Assembly: GCA_003254905.1 (NCBI GenBank)
Contig: QANU01111261.1
Span: 127,551 to 191,550, forward strand
From: Nissolia schottii
Taxonomy: Eukaryota > Streptophyta > Magnoliopsida > Fabales > Fabaceae
Length of the DNA stretch: 64,000 bases
Reading direction: 5' to 3'
Under the pieces are notes generated by a model, which made no database searches, was not told the DNA's origin, and saw only the letters and a program-made list of their open reading frames with translations. A program made the position numbers and the translations under genes. Shown piece by piece: positions 12,640 through 23,950 of this stretch. Positions within the stretch are counted from its first letter, which is position 1, and each line of letters starts with the position of its first letter.

Positions 12640-14220
12640 GAGGACAAATGTCATGGCTCACCGCGTACACGTCATCCTTGCCGAGCAGGTCAGAAAAAGG
12701 AGTAATAAGTAATTAACTCAACAAACTAAAAGAAAGCAGAAGAGAAACAAACTTGTAGCAACAATGCTAATTTTATCATCTTTCTTTGTCACCAATAGCA
12801 AATTTAAAGAAACCAAATTTAAAACATGACCATAAACTAAACAGCGATCATGACCTTTGATTTAAACCAGTTTTGATAAAACAAGTTTAAAGCATAAAGA
12901 TGAAGATGAGAAAGATGAGATTTTGAGTTTGTAAGTTTGCTTTGGGAATAAAGGAAGGAAAATGGATGAAAGGAATTGAAAATGGGGTCTATGAGGGTTG
13001 GATTGTGAGAGGTCAACAATCTTGCCTCCCAACCCAAGCCCTTGTGTGAGTGATTCTGCTTATGGAGCTTGAGAACCAAGTGGTTTTTGTGTGCATCCTC
13101 TGGTGCGGGGGAGGGCGTATTTTCTGGTTGTTGCAGTTGTAATGGCTATGGTGCTCCCTTCTCTCTGGTTTTTTTGCTCTCTTTTCTTGCTAAGTTCTTG
13201 TTTGTTCTTGTTGTTTCTCTTTTTTCCTCTATTCCCCTTACTTAAATCCTCTCTTTTTTCTCCATTTTCCCTCTTTTCTCGGATTCCCTGCTGGGGCGTC
13301 GCTTTTAAGGGCTGCAAGTCAAGGCCCTAGCTCCTGGCTCCTTGTGCCTGCAGCCCAACCGACTTATGTCCCTTTAATCTCTGCCCAATGCACCTTCTTT
13401 CACTCAAATCCTAGTACTAACAAATCCCCCTTTTCTGTCCCCTTCCCTTAGGCCATTAGAAAAGGCCCCAAAAACGTGTAAAAGGTGCTGCCCTCTGCTT
13501 GCTTCCTCAGTAGGTTATCAGAGGGCGTATCAGATACGCCCTGAGACCTGACTGGGGGGCTTCTGCTGCTGCTGTTACCATCCCATACGCGAGAGCGTAT
13601 TTTCCACTTGGTTCTCAAGGCTCCACAACTGACCAAAAGGCCTTGGAATGGATCTCATGACATCTTTGGGATGTGGGGCAGGGTCCAAAGCCCTCCAAGC
13701 CATTACGCCTCATAGTTCCCCTTCTTGTCCTATTATAGATATGCTGAGGGAGTACTTTGTTGGCATCACCCTATGCCAAACCCTTGATATCTATACTAGA
13801 AACAAGTGCTCATGTGTTTAATATTCTTAATGCTATTCTAAATACATATGTTACAAAAGGGTCTATATCATAAGCCCCTTTGCACATGGAGAATGCTGTC
13901 AAGTATTCTTCATGTGCAAAACATATGCAGACCCTTTTGCTAAAGGGCGTCTTTGCTTATCTGCTTTACTTGCTTGCCTCACTGCCTTTTGTTGGCAACT
14001 GTTTATGTTTTATCTTCATAAAAAATGCAAACAATATTTGAATTTTCGGTTAGTCAACAGTATAAACATAGCGAGGGAAGAAATTCGCTGACATAGCCCC
14101 CAAGGCGTATTTTCTCTAGCACACTCTATCCACTGCCGCCTTTGTCAATATTGCCACCTCTGCCACTGTTGTCGCCGTTTACACCTTTCCTTCTTACCCT
14201 ACAATATCAAAATGCAAAGA
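12640..14220. other. GC-richer island with repeated GCGTATTTTC motifs, probably transposon-derived
   Basis: Base composition changes at both edges. A ~21-bp arm ending TTGAGAACCAAGTGG at 13059-13082 has an inverted partner at 13602-13625. A 21-bp palindrome AGGGCGTATC-A-GATACGCCCT lies at 13522-13542. The motif GCGTATTTTC occurs near 13114, 13595 and 14106. Long open frames on both strands (13060-13317 -, 13091-13330 +, 13448-13636 -) are low-complexity and overlap each other. I cannot name the element. It could be an LTR remnant or a DNA transposon. Confidence 0.4.
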
Positions 14221-14264
14221 ACATCAGCTCATCATCAACAACAACCCATGTAATGTTTGTTTCT

Positions 14265-14575
14265 ATGTGATTTAATGTTTGTTTACGAGAGAGAGTGAGG
14301 GAGAGCAAGAGAGAGTGTGCGACAATTATATTTTGCTATTTAATTAGGTGTGGATCCTATTTTGTTTGTTTTATTTCTGTGTTTGATAATATTTATTTAT
14401 TTGTTTTGTAATGTTTGTTTTTGAAAGAAAGTGAATGCACGCATTTTAGAGTGAGTGATGAGAAAGAAAGAAAGTGTGTATGACTGTTACTTTTCGCTAT
14501 TTAATTGGGTGCATGTTCCATTTTATTTACTTTATTTATTTGATAATATTTATTTTTTTGTTTTGCAATCCGTGT
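14265..14575 (+). repeat. Two-copy degenerate tandem repeat of ~150 bp
   Basis: Two adjacent copies share an A/G-rich start (GAGAGTGAG.. / GAAAGAAAG..), then CGCTATTTAATTGGGTG-like sequence, then TTGATAATATTTATTT and TTTGTTTTG. The open frame at 14455-14652 lies across the second copy and is not convincing as a gene. Confidence 0.55.
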
Positions 14576-14674
14576 TTATCTGTTTTGCAATATTTGTTTC
14601 TATGTTTGTCTCTGTGTATGTTGCATCAAGCCATAGGTTGATTGTACATTGAACATATTTCAGATGTACACCTA

Positions 14675-15740
14675 ACATTATTGATATAATTAAAGTGGAT
14701 TACTTTAAAGATGAGTTACACTCATCACTTGAGTCATGCATGTGGCTAATGTATATTTTATAGCCATAATAATACTATTATTAGCACCTTAATTTGGTTT
14801 AACTTCTTGAAAGTTAATTTAACTATTATTTAGGATGTGTTTGGTAATTGGATAAAATAAGGGAAGGAGAAAAATTGATGGTGAGGTTCATATATAAAAT
14901 TACATACCAACTTCATCTATGAAATTTTCTCCATTTTTATTCCATTTCAAACACACCGTTAAATTACAAAATTTCATTTATAATTTTTGCTCAAATCATA
15001 ATTTTGGGTTTTAAAAAACTAAACCAAATATAACCTATGTTAGCAAACACAAATATGTAGTCCTTAACTGTGTTCCTTTGATATATGCAACATTTTCTTG
15101 TCCCCTTGTAAATAAAGTTTGAGCTTGTTATAAATAATAACAATTTCTTAACAAAACTATATTTGTTTAGTGTTTATGTCAATTAAAAACCAAGATGCTT
15201 AACACTGGTTGATACTTATAAACTCAATTATGATGTCCACAACAAACACTCATTTACCCACCGAATGCAATCAATTAATCACTGGTTATTAATTTTCTTT
15301 TTAATATAACTCAAACATAAAACTAAAATTATGACTCACATCTCATCAACACCCACATCCTCTGCTTTTATTTTTGTAATTATGCACTGCATGATATCAC
15401 AAGGCCCAGGATCCCCAAATTCATTTGCTTAAGCAACTTGCATTGTATTCAAATTAATGAAATACCGCGCCCATAATTTTTTTTATTGACAAGAAAAAAA
15501 ATTAATTATAGAGAAGTTTGATTGCACACCATATCCATAATTGTATATTAGTTTCTCATTATTGCATGGTTTTTACATGAAATTAAAATGGGTACGTATT
15601 GTTATCTTTGACTTTCATTAATCAGATATTAATTGATGCACAAACTTCATTCTCAATTTGACACCTTTTCAGACAGATAAAAAATAAAATAAAATAACCA
15701 AAATATTGATTGCTTTCATGAGCAGTAAGCACCGCGTAAT
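14675..15740 (+). repeat. Diverged duplicated block, copy 1
   Basis: This block matches 22665-23500 in the same orientation and order. Shared anchors include AAGATGAGT near 14709, TTCCTTTGATATAT near 15073, TCAATTATGATGTCCACAA near 15223, CCAAATTCATTTGCTTA near 15415, GTTTCTCATTATT near 15551 and ATTGCTTTCATGAGCAG near 15709. No coding frame is conserved. The copies carry different small indels and microsatellites. Confidence 0.75.
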
Positions 15741-15829
15741 TAACTCGCAATGGTGTGAGATCTTAGCATTGATTAAGTCATACTTACATGATCTGAGAAC
15801 AAACTCAATGAGACAAAACTTATGGAAAA

Positions 15830-16155
15830 AAAGGGTAAAATATGTTTTTAGTTTTTTATAAATCATACGTTTTGTGTTTTATTTTTCATAATTTTTTTTG
15901 CTAAAAATCATTTCTCATAATTTTTTTGAAGGTTTTAATTCCCGCTGTCATGTTAAACCGTTACCTGTTAACGTGACAGTTAACTTCGCCACGTGACAGT
16001 TAATTATCACTTCAATAGTTAACAGCTTAACATGACAACCAAGACTAAAATCTTACAATTTTTTTTATGAGGGACAATTTTTAACAAAAAAAATTATGAA
16101 GAGTAAAACACAAAATGTAAAATTTATGAGACACTAAAAACATATTTAAAAAAGA
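15830..16155. mobile_element. ~320-bp MITE with hairpin structure
   Basis: The two halves are inverted copies. The left half runs from GTAAAATATGTTTTTAG through TTTTGTGTTTTA, CATAATTTTTTTTG and AACGTGACAGTTAACTTCG. The right half carries the reverse complement of these in the opposite order. It has no coding capacity. The minus-strand frame at 15669-15866 runs across its left edge and is not a gene. Confidence 0.7.
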
Positions 16156-16280
16156 GTATCTCACTTGCATAATTAAGGAACCAAGCTAGATATACACTAA
16201 TCCAATGAATCTGACCTAGCAGCCTATTACAAGTTCATTACAAAACAACAATATCATTGAAAGATGGCAATAAGTTCTTA

Positions 16281-16282
<2 letters not shown>

Positions 16283-16311
<29 letters not shown>

Positions 16312-16312
16312 N

Positions 16313-16339
<27 letters not shown>
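16283..16339 (+). repeat. Compound (AT)n-(GA)n microsatellite with one undetermined base
   Basis: About 14 AT units run into one N at 16312, then about 13 GA units. The N is the only ambiguous base I noticed and probably marks unresolved repeat length. Confidence 0.95.
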
Positions 16340-16344
<5 letters not shown>

Positions 16345-16710
16345 GGCTTATACCATAAAACAACCCAACCGTGTATACATGTGCTTAAGATATACATGAT
16401 AGATAGATATACTTGTTGTCATTGTTCTACTCTATGACCAAATTAAATAGTACTTTTGGATAATTGCCTTTGACCCTTTTACGATTCATCCAGAAAAATT
16501 AGAGTATAAGTCCAATTGTAACACCTAGTATTTTGAAATTGCATCTATACAAAAATTTCAGGGTGTAGAACATATATAGCTTTGTTTGATAATTAATAAT
16601 GTGCTATATATGAATGATCTTTAAAGCAGCTTTGTGCATCTTCAGGCGCGATGCTGCAACTGTGATCACACCTCCAACACTCATGAGCCTCTGGTTGATC
16701 TGAAAATGAT

Positions 16711-17043
16711 GTGCCAGTGGAGAAGCAACTAGTGGTGAATCAACCACCACAGATTGCAGCACTGCATTTGAAAATTAGGTTCAAGATTAGTGATGATGTT
16801 AAGAAGAAGCTTGATGATAATATCATGTCTATTACACAATTAATGGAATATATACCTCAATCTGCAGCTGGACTTATCCAACATCTTCTTCACAAAACCA
16901 GTGTTGAGATTCAACGGCTTCAATGGCAGCACCGAAAGGCACTAAAACGCATGGCCTTGGCATGTCAAGGAAGCTTGGGGGTGCAGGGCGCAGTGCAATA
17001 CTTGCACGAGCTTGAGGTTTTTTTTGGTACTTCATTGATTTGA
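16711..17043 (+). CDS. Unrecognised 110-residue ORF, possible gene relic
   Basis: This ORF reads less like random AT-rich sequence than the others nearby. It has a charged stretch (FKISDDVKKKLDDN, residues 29-42), an amphipathic segment (ITQLMEYIPQSAAGLIQHLL, 41-60) and a basic segment (VEIQRLQWQHRKALKRMALA, 65-84). I do not recognise a family. The ORF starts downstream of stops in all frames, ends in an AT-rich stretch, and no exons are evident on either side. It may be an exon of a decayed gene or captured host sequence. A function cannot be given. Confidence 0.25.
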   Translation: MPVEKQLVVNQPPQIAALHLKIRFKISDDVKKKLDDNIMSITQLMEYIPQSAAGLIQHLLHKTSVEIQRLQWQHRKALKRMALACQGSLGVQGAVQYLHELEVFFGTSLI

Positions 17044-17264
17044 TATGATATGATCTAAAAATAAGTTGTGTAATATCATGTTTGACAGTGACAATAGAAA
17101 GATGGAGGAGGTAGAAAACAATTCCAATGGAAAATATAAAGCCCATGGGAAGCTATCAAGTAGAAACTCCATGAGAATGTTAATCCCTCAACGGGTATTT
17201 ATATAACCATTAAACATTTCAAGCATATGAACTATTTGCTACTGCAAACACACATTTATTCTAC

Positions 17265-17905
17265 CTTTTTTTTTTTTTGGTACATTGAACACATTTATCA
17301 TATATTAAAACAATTTAGATCCTTGTTGTTATTAAGTTAATTATTTATTTTTATAAACTTATTAAGTTAATTATTACCTATTACAATCATGAAAATTGGT
17401 ATGAAAACATTTATTTTGTATCAAAATAATTTAGATTCTATGTACCAAAAATATAATTCAGATTCTTGCCATTATAAGTTACCATAATCAAAAGGGATTT
17501 AATGATTTTTATTAAAAATTTTGGTACATTGAACACATTTATTATATACTGAAACAATTTAGATCCTTGCAATTATTAAGTTAATTATTACTAATCTATT
17601 ACAATCATGAAAATATGTATGCAAATATTTATTTTATTTTGAAATAATTTAGATTCTTTGTGCCAAAATAATAATTTAGATTCTTGCCATTGTATATTGC
17701 TATTAAAATTAGAAGGTATTGAATTATTTTTATCTATTTGTTTTGGCACATTCAAAATATTTACGTCCTTGCAATTATTAACCTATTAAAATCATGTATG
17801 AAAATATTTATTTTATATGGAAATAATTTAGATTCTATGTACCAAAAAATAATTTAGATTCTTCCCAATTTAAGTTATTAAAATTAAAAGGAAATTAATG
17901 ATTTT
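17265..17905 (+). repeat. AT-rich tandem repeat, about three ~220-bp copies
   Basis: Copies start near 17271, 17515 and 17740. Each carries, in order, TTGG(T/C)ACATT, (A/G)TCCTTG..ATTATTAA, AATCATG, AAATATTTATTTT, AATAATTTAGATTCT, TGTACCAAAA or TGTGCCAAAA, TTTAGATTCTTGCC and a run ending in ATTTTTA. Copies are diverged. Parts of a further copy lie at 20435-20680. Confidence 0.7.
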
Positions 17906-19379
17906 TACCCCAACCTTATTAAACAAAAAGAAAAAAGGAAAAAATGAAATGCAATTGATTATAGACAATTATTGCCTTCTCTATATGTACCGTCGGTTTT
18001 GCATTCATGCATTGATGACGTACATAAAGCGAGTACAAGTTTTGTGTTCTTTCATTAGTGTCAGTGGGATTATATGTAAGTATATGTAAACTATAAGTGT
18101 TTAGAGGCATTGACTATTTATAGGTACAATTAACCTTTACTTTGGATAATGATATTTACATAAATTAAATAATATAACAAAGAGTATACATGTACCTAAA
18201 GCAAATCAATCTTTTGACGAAGATTAAAAAAAATGCAAAGCAATTAGGTATATGCATGTGATTAGTATATACTCGCAATTGGTTGATAATGGGCATATTA
18301 AAGAAAATACTGTTAAGTTTTCATGCAATATACAGCAAAAATTTTAAAATATTGCAAAACCCGTTGGGTTATCTTCAAAATTTAGTGTTGTGTGTTCATT
18401 ATCAAGCTGAATTCTTAAACATCTATTTATGGATAGAGTTATTTCCTAACCAACTAGAAAATAGAATTTCAAATCTAAAATTAAATAAATTTATATTCAA
18501 GTTTGATCTTATCAAAAAAAAATAAAAATTGAATCAACTCTGTTTAAATGTTAGTTTGACTTTATCAAAACGAACTTGATCAAATCTATTTAAATTCGAG
18601 TTTGTTCTTATCAAAACAAAATTGAATCAAATCTTATCAAATACGATTTATATTATCCAATAATATGAATTTCGAATTTCAAATTAAATTTGATTTTATT
18701 ATAAAATTAATTTGATTTATATATATTATCCTATAATATACATATGTATTTTGAAATTAATGTGTTAAAACTCAGTCCGTCTATTTTGTTCTTAGTATGC
18801 TGACTTAATAGGTTTGTAGTACGTTAACAATACACTATTGGACCTACAAGTCATAAGCGGTCTCAAGCAAGACATTATGACTATTTAAGTAATAATAAAT
18901 AAAAAGTCCATTTAACCAATTTAATATATAGAACATGCCATAATTCTTTTACCTGCGATATCTAGTTCAAACATAAGACACAAAAGATGTCATCCTTATA
19001 TTGTTCAAAATATTTTCTCGATCTCCAAGTAATACTGATGATTCAAGTGACAATGAAACTCTTTAGCTCATTTGATCACAATCATGCATTTCTCAGTCTT
19101 ATTTATCAAGAGTGCCAAAAGATATCTCCTGCACAAAGGGGGATAAATCTCATCTTGATTAATCATTGTCCTCCACATATATCACATTATATTCAGCAAT
19201 AACCTTTATAATTATCCAATCAAAAACAATGTTTGATTATGTCAAAGCATAATGTTCCTTATGTAAGACATTGATACAGATCTATCTATAATTAGTAATT
19301 AATAATAACTTAGAAGTTAATAAATAACATGTGCCTCTTGCGTAACTATCAAAGAAGAGGCAAAGGATAGTGCTTCAAA
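17906..19379. other. AT-rich intergenic DNA, no gene seen
   Basis: Short open frames at 17898-18089 (+), 18283-18525 (+) and 18987-19202 (+) have no recognisable features. Near 18480-18720 there is a locally repetitive run of TTTGATCTTATCAAAA-like words. Confidence 0.5.
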
Positions 19380-20140
19380 CACCCTTTGATGAGCTCACAC
19401 AAAGGACAAAAGGGGAACTGTGAGAGTTTTGGATTGGAGGGCTTTGGATCCTGTCTTCTCACGCCCAAATGTTAAGGAGACTTGCCCAAGGCCCCTTAGT
19501 CAAGCCCATGCTGCTCCCGAGGTCGACGCCTTGTCGTGTTCAACCTGCGTCAGGGATCGAAGGGCTCACATTTGGCCTTATTAGCCATAGCCTTACAACT
19601 GACCCTAGGTCATGATCTTTTGCATATTTTCAGAGCTTGTCCATAGTATCTAAAGCTAGGGGGCAAAAGGTAATTTTTGTTTGTCATAGGAATGACTAGG
19701 AAAGGCTTTGGGAAGAGAGAGCAGTGGACAGTGACTCGTCCTGGGCAGGTTGGCAGCATAGCCTGGCAGGCCAGGCCTCGCAAGTTGTGTCAAGCCTAGC
19801 CCAAGGAAGAGTGACTTGAAGCTAACGATCAGGGGACCAAGGAGAGGATAAAGGATGAAGAAAGAGGACAAAATAAGGGAGAACACACAACCCCCATATC
19901 GAAAAACCCAAAAGAAAGAACCCAGATTCGGAGGGCTTCCTTGGAGAATACAACCTTGAGCACGACAAAGGGACTTCGACAGGGAGACAAGATCCTTCAC
20001 TCTCCACAAATCCATCCCTCATAGTGCTCTATGTTACTCTAATTTTCTTTCCCCAAAATTTCATATTAAACTTACAAACCCAATAACCTCATTTAACAAA
20101 ACGGTTTGAATCCGACACTGTGATAATTATTTCAAGTATG
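19380..20140. other. GC-richer island, probably transposon-derived
   Basis: Composition is distinctly higher in GC than the sequence on either side. The longest frames are on the minus strand (19656-20015 and an overlapping one to 20022) and show no domain I recognise. The block sits directly upstream of a P4-ATPase gene fragment, so it may belong to the element that carried that fragment. Confidence 0.35.
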
Positions 20141-20154
20141 AGAATTCATTGATG

Positions 20155-20361
20155 GGAAGTAGTTTTCACTTGGGTCCTCCAATATTGTGCATCGAGGGTG
20201 CCAAATTCAAGAACACGAGTTGGGCACTTGGCGTTGCAGTGTATTGCGGCAGTGAGTCCAAAGCTATGCCCAATAGTTCTAGAGCTTTGTCCAAGAGGAA
20301 CAGGCTGGAGATCCGCATGAACTTTGGGGTCTTCATGCTCTATTTTAATATAGTCAAATGA
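20155..20361 (+). pseudogene. Fragment of a P4-type (phospholipid-transporting) ATPase gene, ALA1-like
   Basis: The reading FKNTSWALGVAVYCG, then S.(S)KAM.NSS.A.SKRNRLEIRMN, matches the conserved stretch of P4-ATPases that lies between the actuator domain and the third membrane segment. Family members have a KNT motif, then G(V/I)AVYxGxxTK, then a PSKRS..E..MN block. Here the consensus Arg/Asp before TK is replaced (CGSESK), PSKR has become LSKR, and the frame ends at the point where a membrane helix should begin. No other exons of the ATPase are seen within several kb, so this is an isolated, non-functional fragment of about 60 codons. It may have been carried here by a transposon. Confidence 0.7.
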
Positions 20362-20434
20362 AATGTTAAATTATTATTGGTTCACGTAAGTTTAGATACG
20401 GTACTAATAAAATTACTCAGGTTACCGTAGAATT

Positions 20435-20680
20435 TCTCTAAAATAATTTAGATTCTTGCCATTATAAGATATTAAAATTAGAAGGTAATACCTTTGGTTA
20501 TTTTATTTGTCGCTAGATAAATTTGATATATTCTCATATCAATATATTTGGTCAATTAATTATATAAATACATTGATTTAAAAATATATCAAAAATTTCA
20601 AAACGACAAATGAAAAAGATTGGAGAAATATTTAATTATTTTCATTCAATGCTTTTGTACATTAAACACATTTATTAAAT
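20435..20680 (+). repeat. Broken copy of the 17.3-17.9 kb AT-rich repeat
   Basis: AATAATTTAGATTCTTGCCATTATAAG near 20441 is followed by AGAAGGTAA near 20481. GTACATTAAACACATTTATTA near 20657 comes from the start of the same repeat unit. About 160 bp of other AT-rich sequence lies between the two parts. Confidence 0.55.
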
Positions 20681-20949
20681 AACACCTTCAATCACAAGCA
20701 ATATTCTGCCCTTTAGACACCTCAGACAGCATTGCAAGCCATAATTCCATGCCACGGAAAAGGAAAATTTTCTTCTAGCAATGATAATTGTAGAAAGAAG
20801 TCTATCCCACATTGATCAACCGAAATTGAAGATGGCCTTATGATACAACTAACATTCACTTGCGAATGGCTATATTTTCTTATATGTACAACTACCCTTT
20901 TACTTTTTTACTTCAGCGAATGATATTGAAAGAAATAAAAATAAAAAAT

Positions 20950-20951
<2 letters not shown>

Positions 20952-20993
<42 letters not shown>
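20952..20993 (+). repeat. (AT)n microsatellite
   Basis: About 21 tandem AT units. Confidence 0.95.
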
Positions 20994-20995
<2 letters not shown>

Positions 20996-22664
20996 TTATG
21001 ACGTTGACCCATATTACAATCATGAAAATATGTATTAATTTAATAAACTCAATAGATATAGTTTAACATAGGCAAGTCAACTAATTACCTAACAAACGTA
21101 ACTAAATTTGTACATTTTGAGAGAAAAATGATCAAGTATAAATTTAAAATTGTAAACTTGAAAACTTATTACCAATTTTTTATACAATTTACTTAAAATC
21201 GTATGAGTTTACAAAAAAAAATGAGTTTAATGAGAGTTAACTCATTTTGATGTTATAAGATTGTAAACTCTTACGAAATTCAAACTTAACTCAAGCGTTT
21301 AACAACTACCGTACATTATCTCGTTTGGTCCCTTAGCTTTCGTCATTTAGTGTCAGCATCGACCCAACATAATCCTTTCATCATTGGTATTCTTGTCGAT
21401 CTCTACGCATTTCACCGCTCCATCGAAAATTCCATATTCTCGTACCATGCTCTATTATGCTTGTTCACCATCTGTCCATGGTTGCTATAAATGATAAAAA
21501 AAAATTAAATAGTTGAATTGAAACGAAAAGCTATAGTATCCCTCTATTTCAATGTATATTTCAATATATGAAATTTTGAAAGAGTGAGATTTTGTTTTTT
21601 TTTTAAAAAGTTGGGAGGCATCGAAAATTTTTCACCATAATAAATCAGGGTAAAAACCCTAAAGTATAGTAGATATTGACAAACGTAATAGTTTCCATTA
21701 ATTAATTGAGGTGGAGAATCTTGGCTCAAGTTGGAAGTGTAGCGCAATTTTAACTCTAATTTAAGGTGGAATGCAATATTGATAGAGCTCAAGGGGTTGA
21801 GTTATACACAGGTCAGATCAAGTTAATTTTGAAGGGGAAAAAAATCATTTGAATCAAGTTTACATGATCAGATTGGGCCGATTTGGTTTTACTATTTTTG
21901 GGTGTAATAATCAACCCAACTCGACATGACCTTCAATGGGTTGGTTCAAGCTGAGCACTCAATTTTTCCTTATTTTTAGATAAAAACTTGTATTTTTTTT
22001 TTATAAAAAAAACTTTGTATCTCAATCTCTTTCTCGGATCTAAAAATGCTTTCAACCAAAAATTACTACCAAATACCAACTTGTTAATTCATCAAGATTT
22101 AACAAGCCAAAAATCACATTCATCTTCTTCCTTTTTCAAATAGCAGAAAAAAAAATCTCAAATCATAAACTTGAAATCTCAAATCTAAAAACCACATCTT
22201 CATCCAAGTGGAGGAGGAAGTGTGAAAGGAAAAACAAAAGAACAAACTTCTTCGATTAAGAGTGGAGAGGAAGAAGAGCAAGGGTATGGAGTCATGTTGA
22301 GGAATAGAATGAGAGACAAGTGATGGAATCAATCAAATAGGGTATACAAGTTTTAACAATTTTTTATTAAAAAAAATAAGGGTATTGTATGAATAGTTGG
22401 GTGGTCGAGTTGGTTTGATCTTAGAAATCGAACACCCGATACTTAACTCGAAGGTAGATTCAAGGAATTTTTATCTGATGGACCTCAATATTTAACTCAA
22501 CTCACTGAAAAACCAATAAGTTAGTTCGAGTATACGAGTCGACCTAAACTAATGCCCCTGGTTGAGGATAGCATTACATTTTACCCTTAAATTTATTAGT
22601 ATTTAATATATTTTTGAATAAATAAATGAAGTAACATGGGTTAGCCTATTTATGCTATGCAACA
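20994..22664. other. Intergenic; possible decayed TIR element near 21790-22563
   Basis: There is no gene. The ends near 21792 (AGGGGTTGAGTTATACACAGG) and 22563 show weak inverted similarity. In between are opposed motifs such as CAACCCAACTCGAC and GGTTGGTTCAAG near 21913-21950 and GAGTTGGTTTGATC near 22408. This would suit an old non-autonomous DNA transposon, but the match is too weak to call. Confidence 0.3.
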
Positions 22665-22972
22665 CCATATAATTAAAGTGGGTTGCTATTTTTTTTAATA
22701 GAACATTAAAGTGGGTTACTTCAAAGATGAGTAATCACACATCACTTGAGTCACGTGCCCGTGTATCGGGCTCCGGAACTATTAGCATCTTCAGTTTAAA
22801 TTTTGGAAAGTTTCAAATTAAAAAAAAAAAAATCACTTATAAGTTTTGCTCAAGTCAAAATTTTGGTGTTTCAACCGTTCTATACGTAGTTCTTAACTGT
22901 CAGTTCCTTTGATATATATGCAACATCAATTACTAGTCTCATTCTAAAAGATTAAAGATTGAAGTTTGGAAA

Positions 22973-23003
<31 letters not shown>

Positions 23004-23500
23004 TAATTTATTAACTATCTTTGCCTTGGTGTTATATGTCAATAAAAAATCAATGGATGCAATTAACTAATTGATATTAGCCTATAAATTCAATTATGAT
23101 GTCCACAACCAACACACACTTACCAACAAGATTCCATTAACTAATTAATCATCATTTTCTCTTAAATATAACTCAAACTAACTAAATTAAGACTCGCATC
23201 TCATTAACACTCATACCCTTCCTTTTATTTTATTTTTTTATACCAATGCACCAAATTCATTTGCTTACGCAACTAGCATTGTGCTCTAATGATACCATGC
23301 TCACATTTATAACTAGTTTCTCATTATTACATGGTTTTACATGAAATTATAAATTTGTACGTATTTTTATCTTTGCCTTCCATTAATTAGGTATTGATGA
23401 TGCAGAAACATTGTTCTCAATTTGGCTTGTCCTTTGAACCAGACTGAGTACTTAAAAAGCCAAAAAAAATAAATCGATTGCTTTCATGAGCAGGTTAGTG
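22665..23500 (+). repeat. Diverged duplicated block, copy 2
   Basis: Direct counterpart of 14675-15740. Matching anchors are AAGATGAGT near 22725, TTCCTTTGATATATATGCAAC near 22905, TCAATTATGATGTCCACAAC near 23090, CCAAATTCATTTGCTTACG near 23252, GTTTCTCATTATTACATGG near 23316 and ATTGCTTTCATGAGCAG near 23478. It contains an AAAT/AAT microsatellite (22971-23006) that copy 1 lacks. A LINE relic follows directly. Confidence 0.75.
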
Positions 23501-23539
23501 CCACATAGAAAGGATTAGGTCCACCTAAAACAGAGTTAC

Positions 23540-23950
23540 TACTGTGATTTATCCTCCAAAACCGCCTCATCACAAAAACTCGTCTAAAGCAAATCAACTG
23601 TCTCTATGTATTGTGTACCTTTTGCACCAATCAAGAAGAAACATTGGAGCACTTATTCTTCTCTTGTCTAATATCAATTTCACTTTGGTCATATTGTGCT
23701 AATCACTGAAATCTATCTTGGTGCTCCCACAAGAACCAGTCACCTTCCATGATGCTCCTTTTGTCAGGTTTGACAGGAAATTATGGACTTGTCTACTATT
23801 TGTAGTGGTTTGGTCTATTTGGTGGATAAGAAATAGAATGGTGTTTGACAACTATAAACCAAATTGGGAATTGGAAGCATATATAGTCCATCCTCCGCCG
23901 TTTGGGATTTTGGACCAGAACTTGGTGTGACAAATTGAATTCTTTCTTGT
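23540..23950 (+). pseudogene. 3' part of a LINE (non-LTR retrotransposon) ORF2
   Basis: Read in shifting frames, this gives the zinc-binding zf-RVT-type region found after plant LINE reverse transcriptases (CTFCTNQEETLEHLFFSC near 23613-23670). It is followed by the typical tryptophan-rich segment VVVWSIWWIRNRMVFDN (near 23797-23850). Two or more frame changes and stops show it is dead. No reverse transcriptase core is present, so this is a 5'-truncated copy, as is usual for LINEs. Confidence 0.7.
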
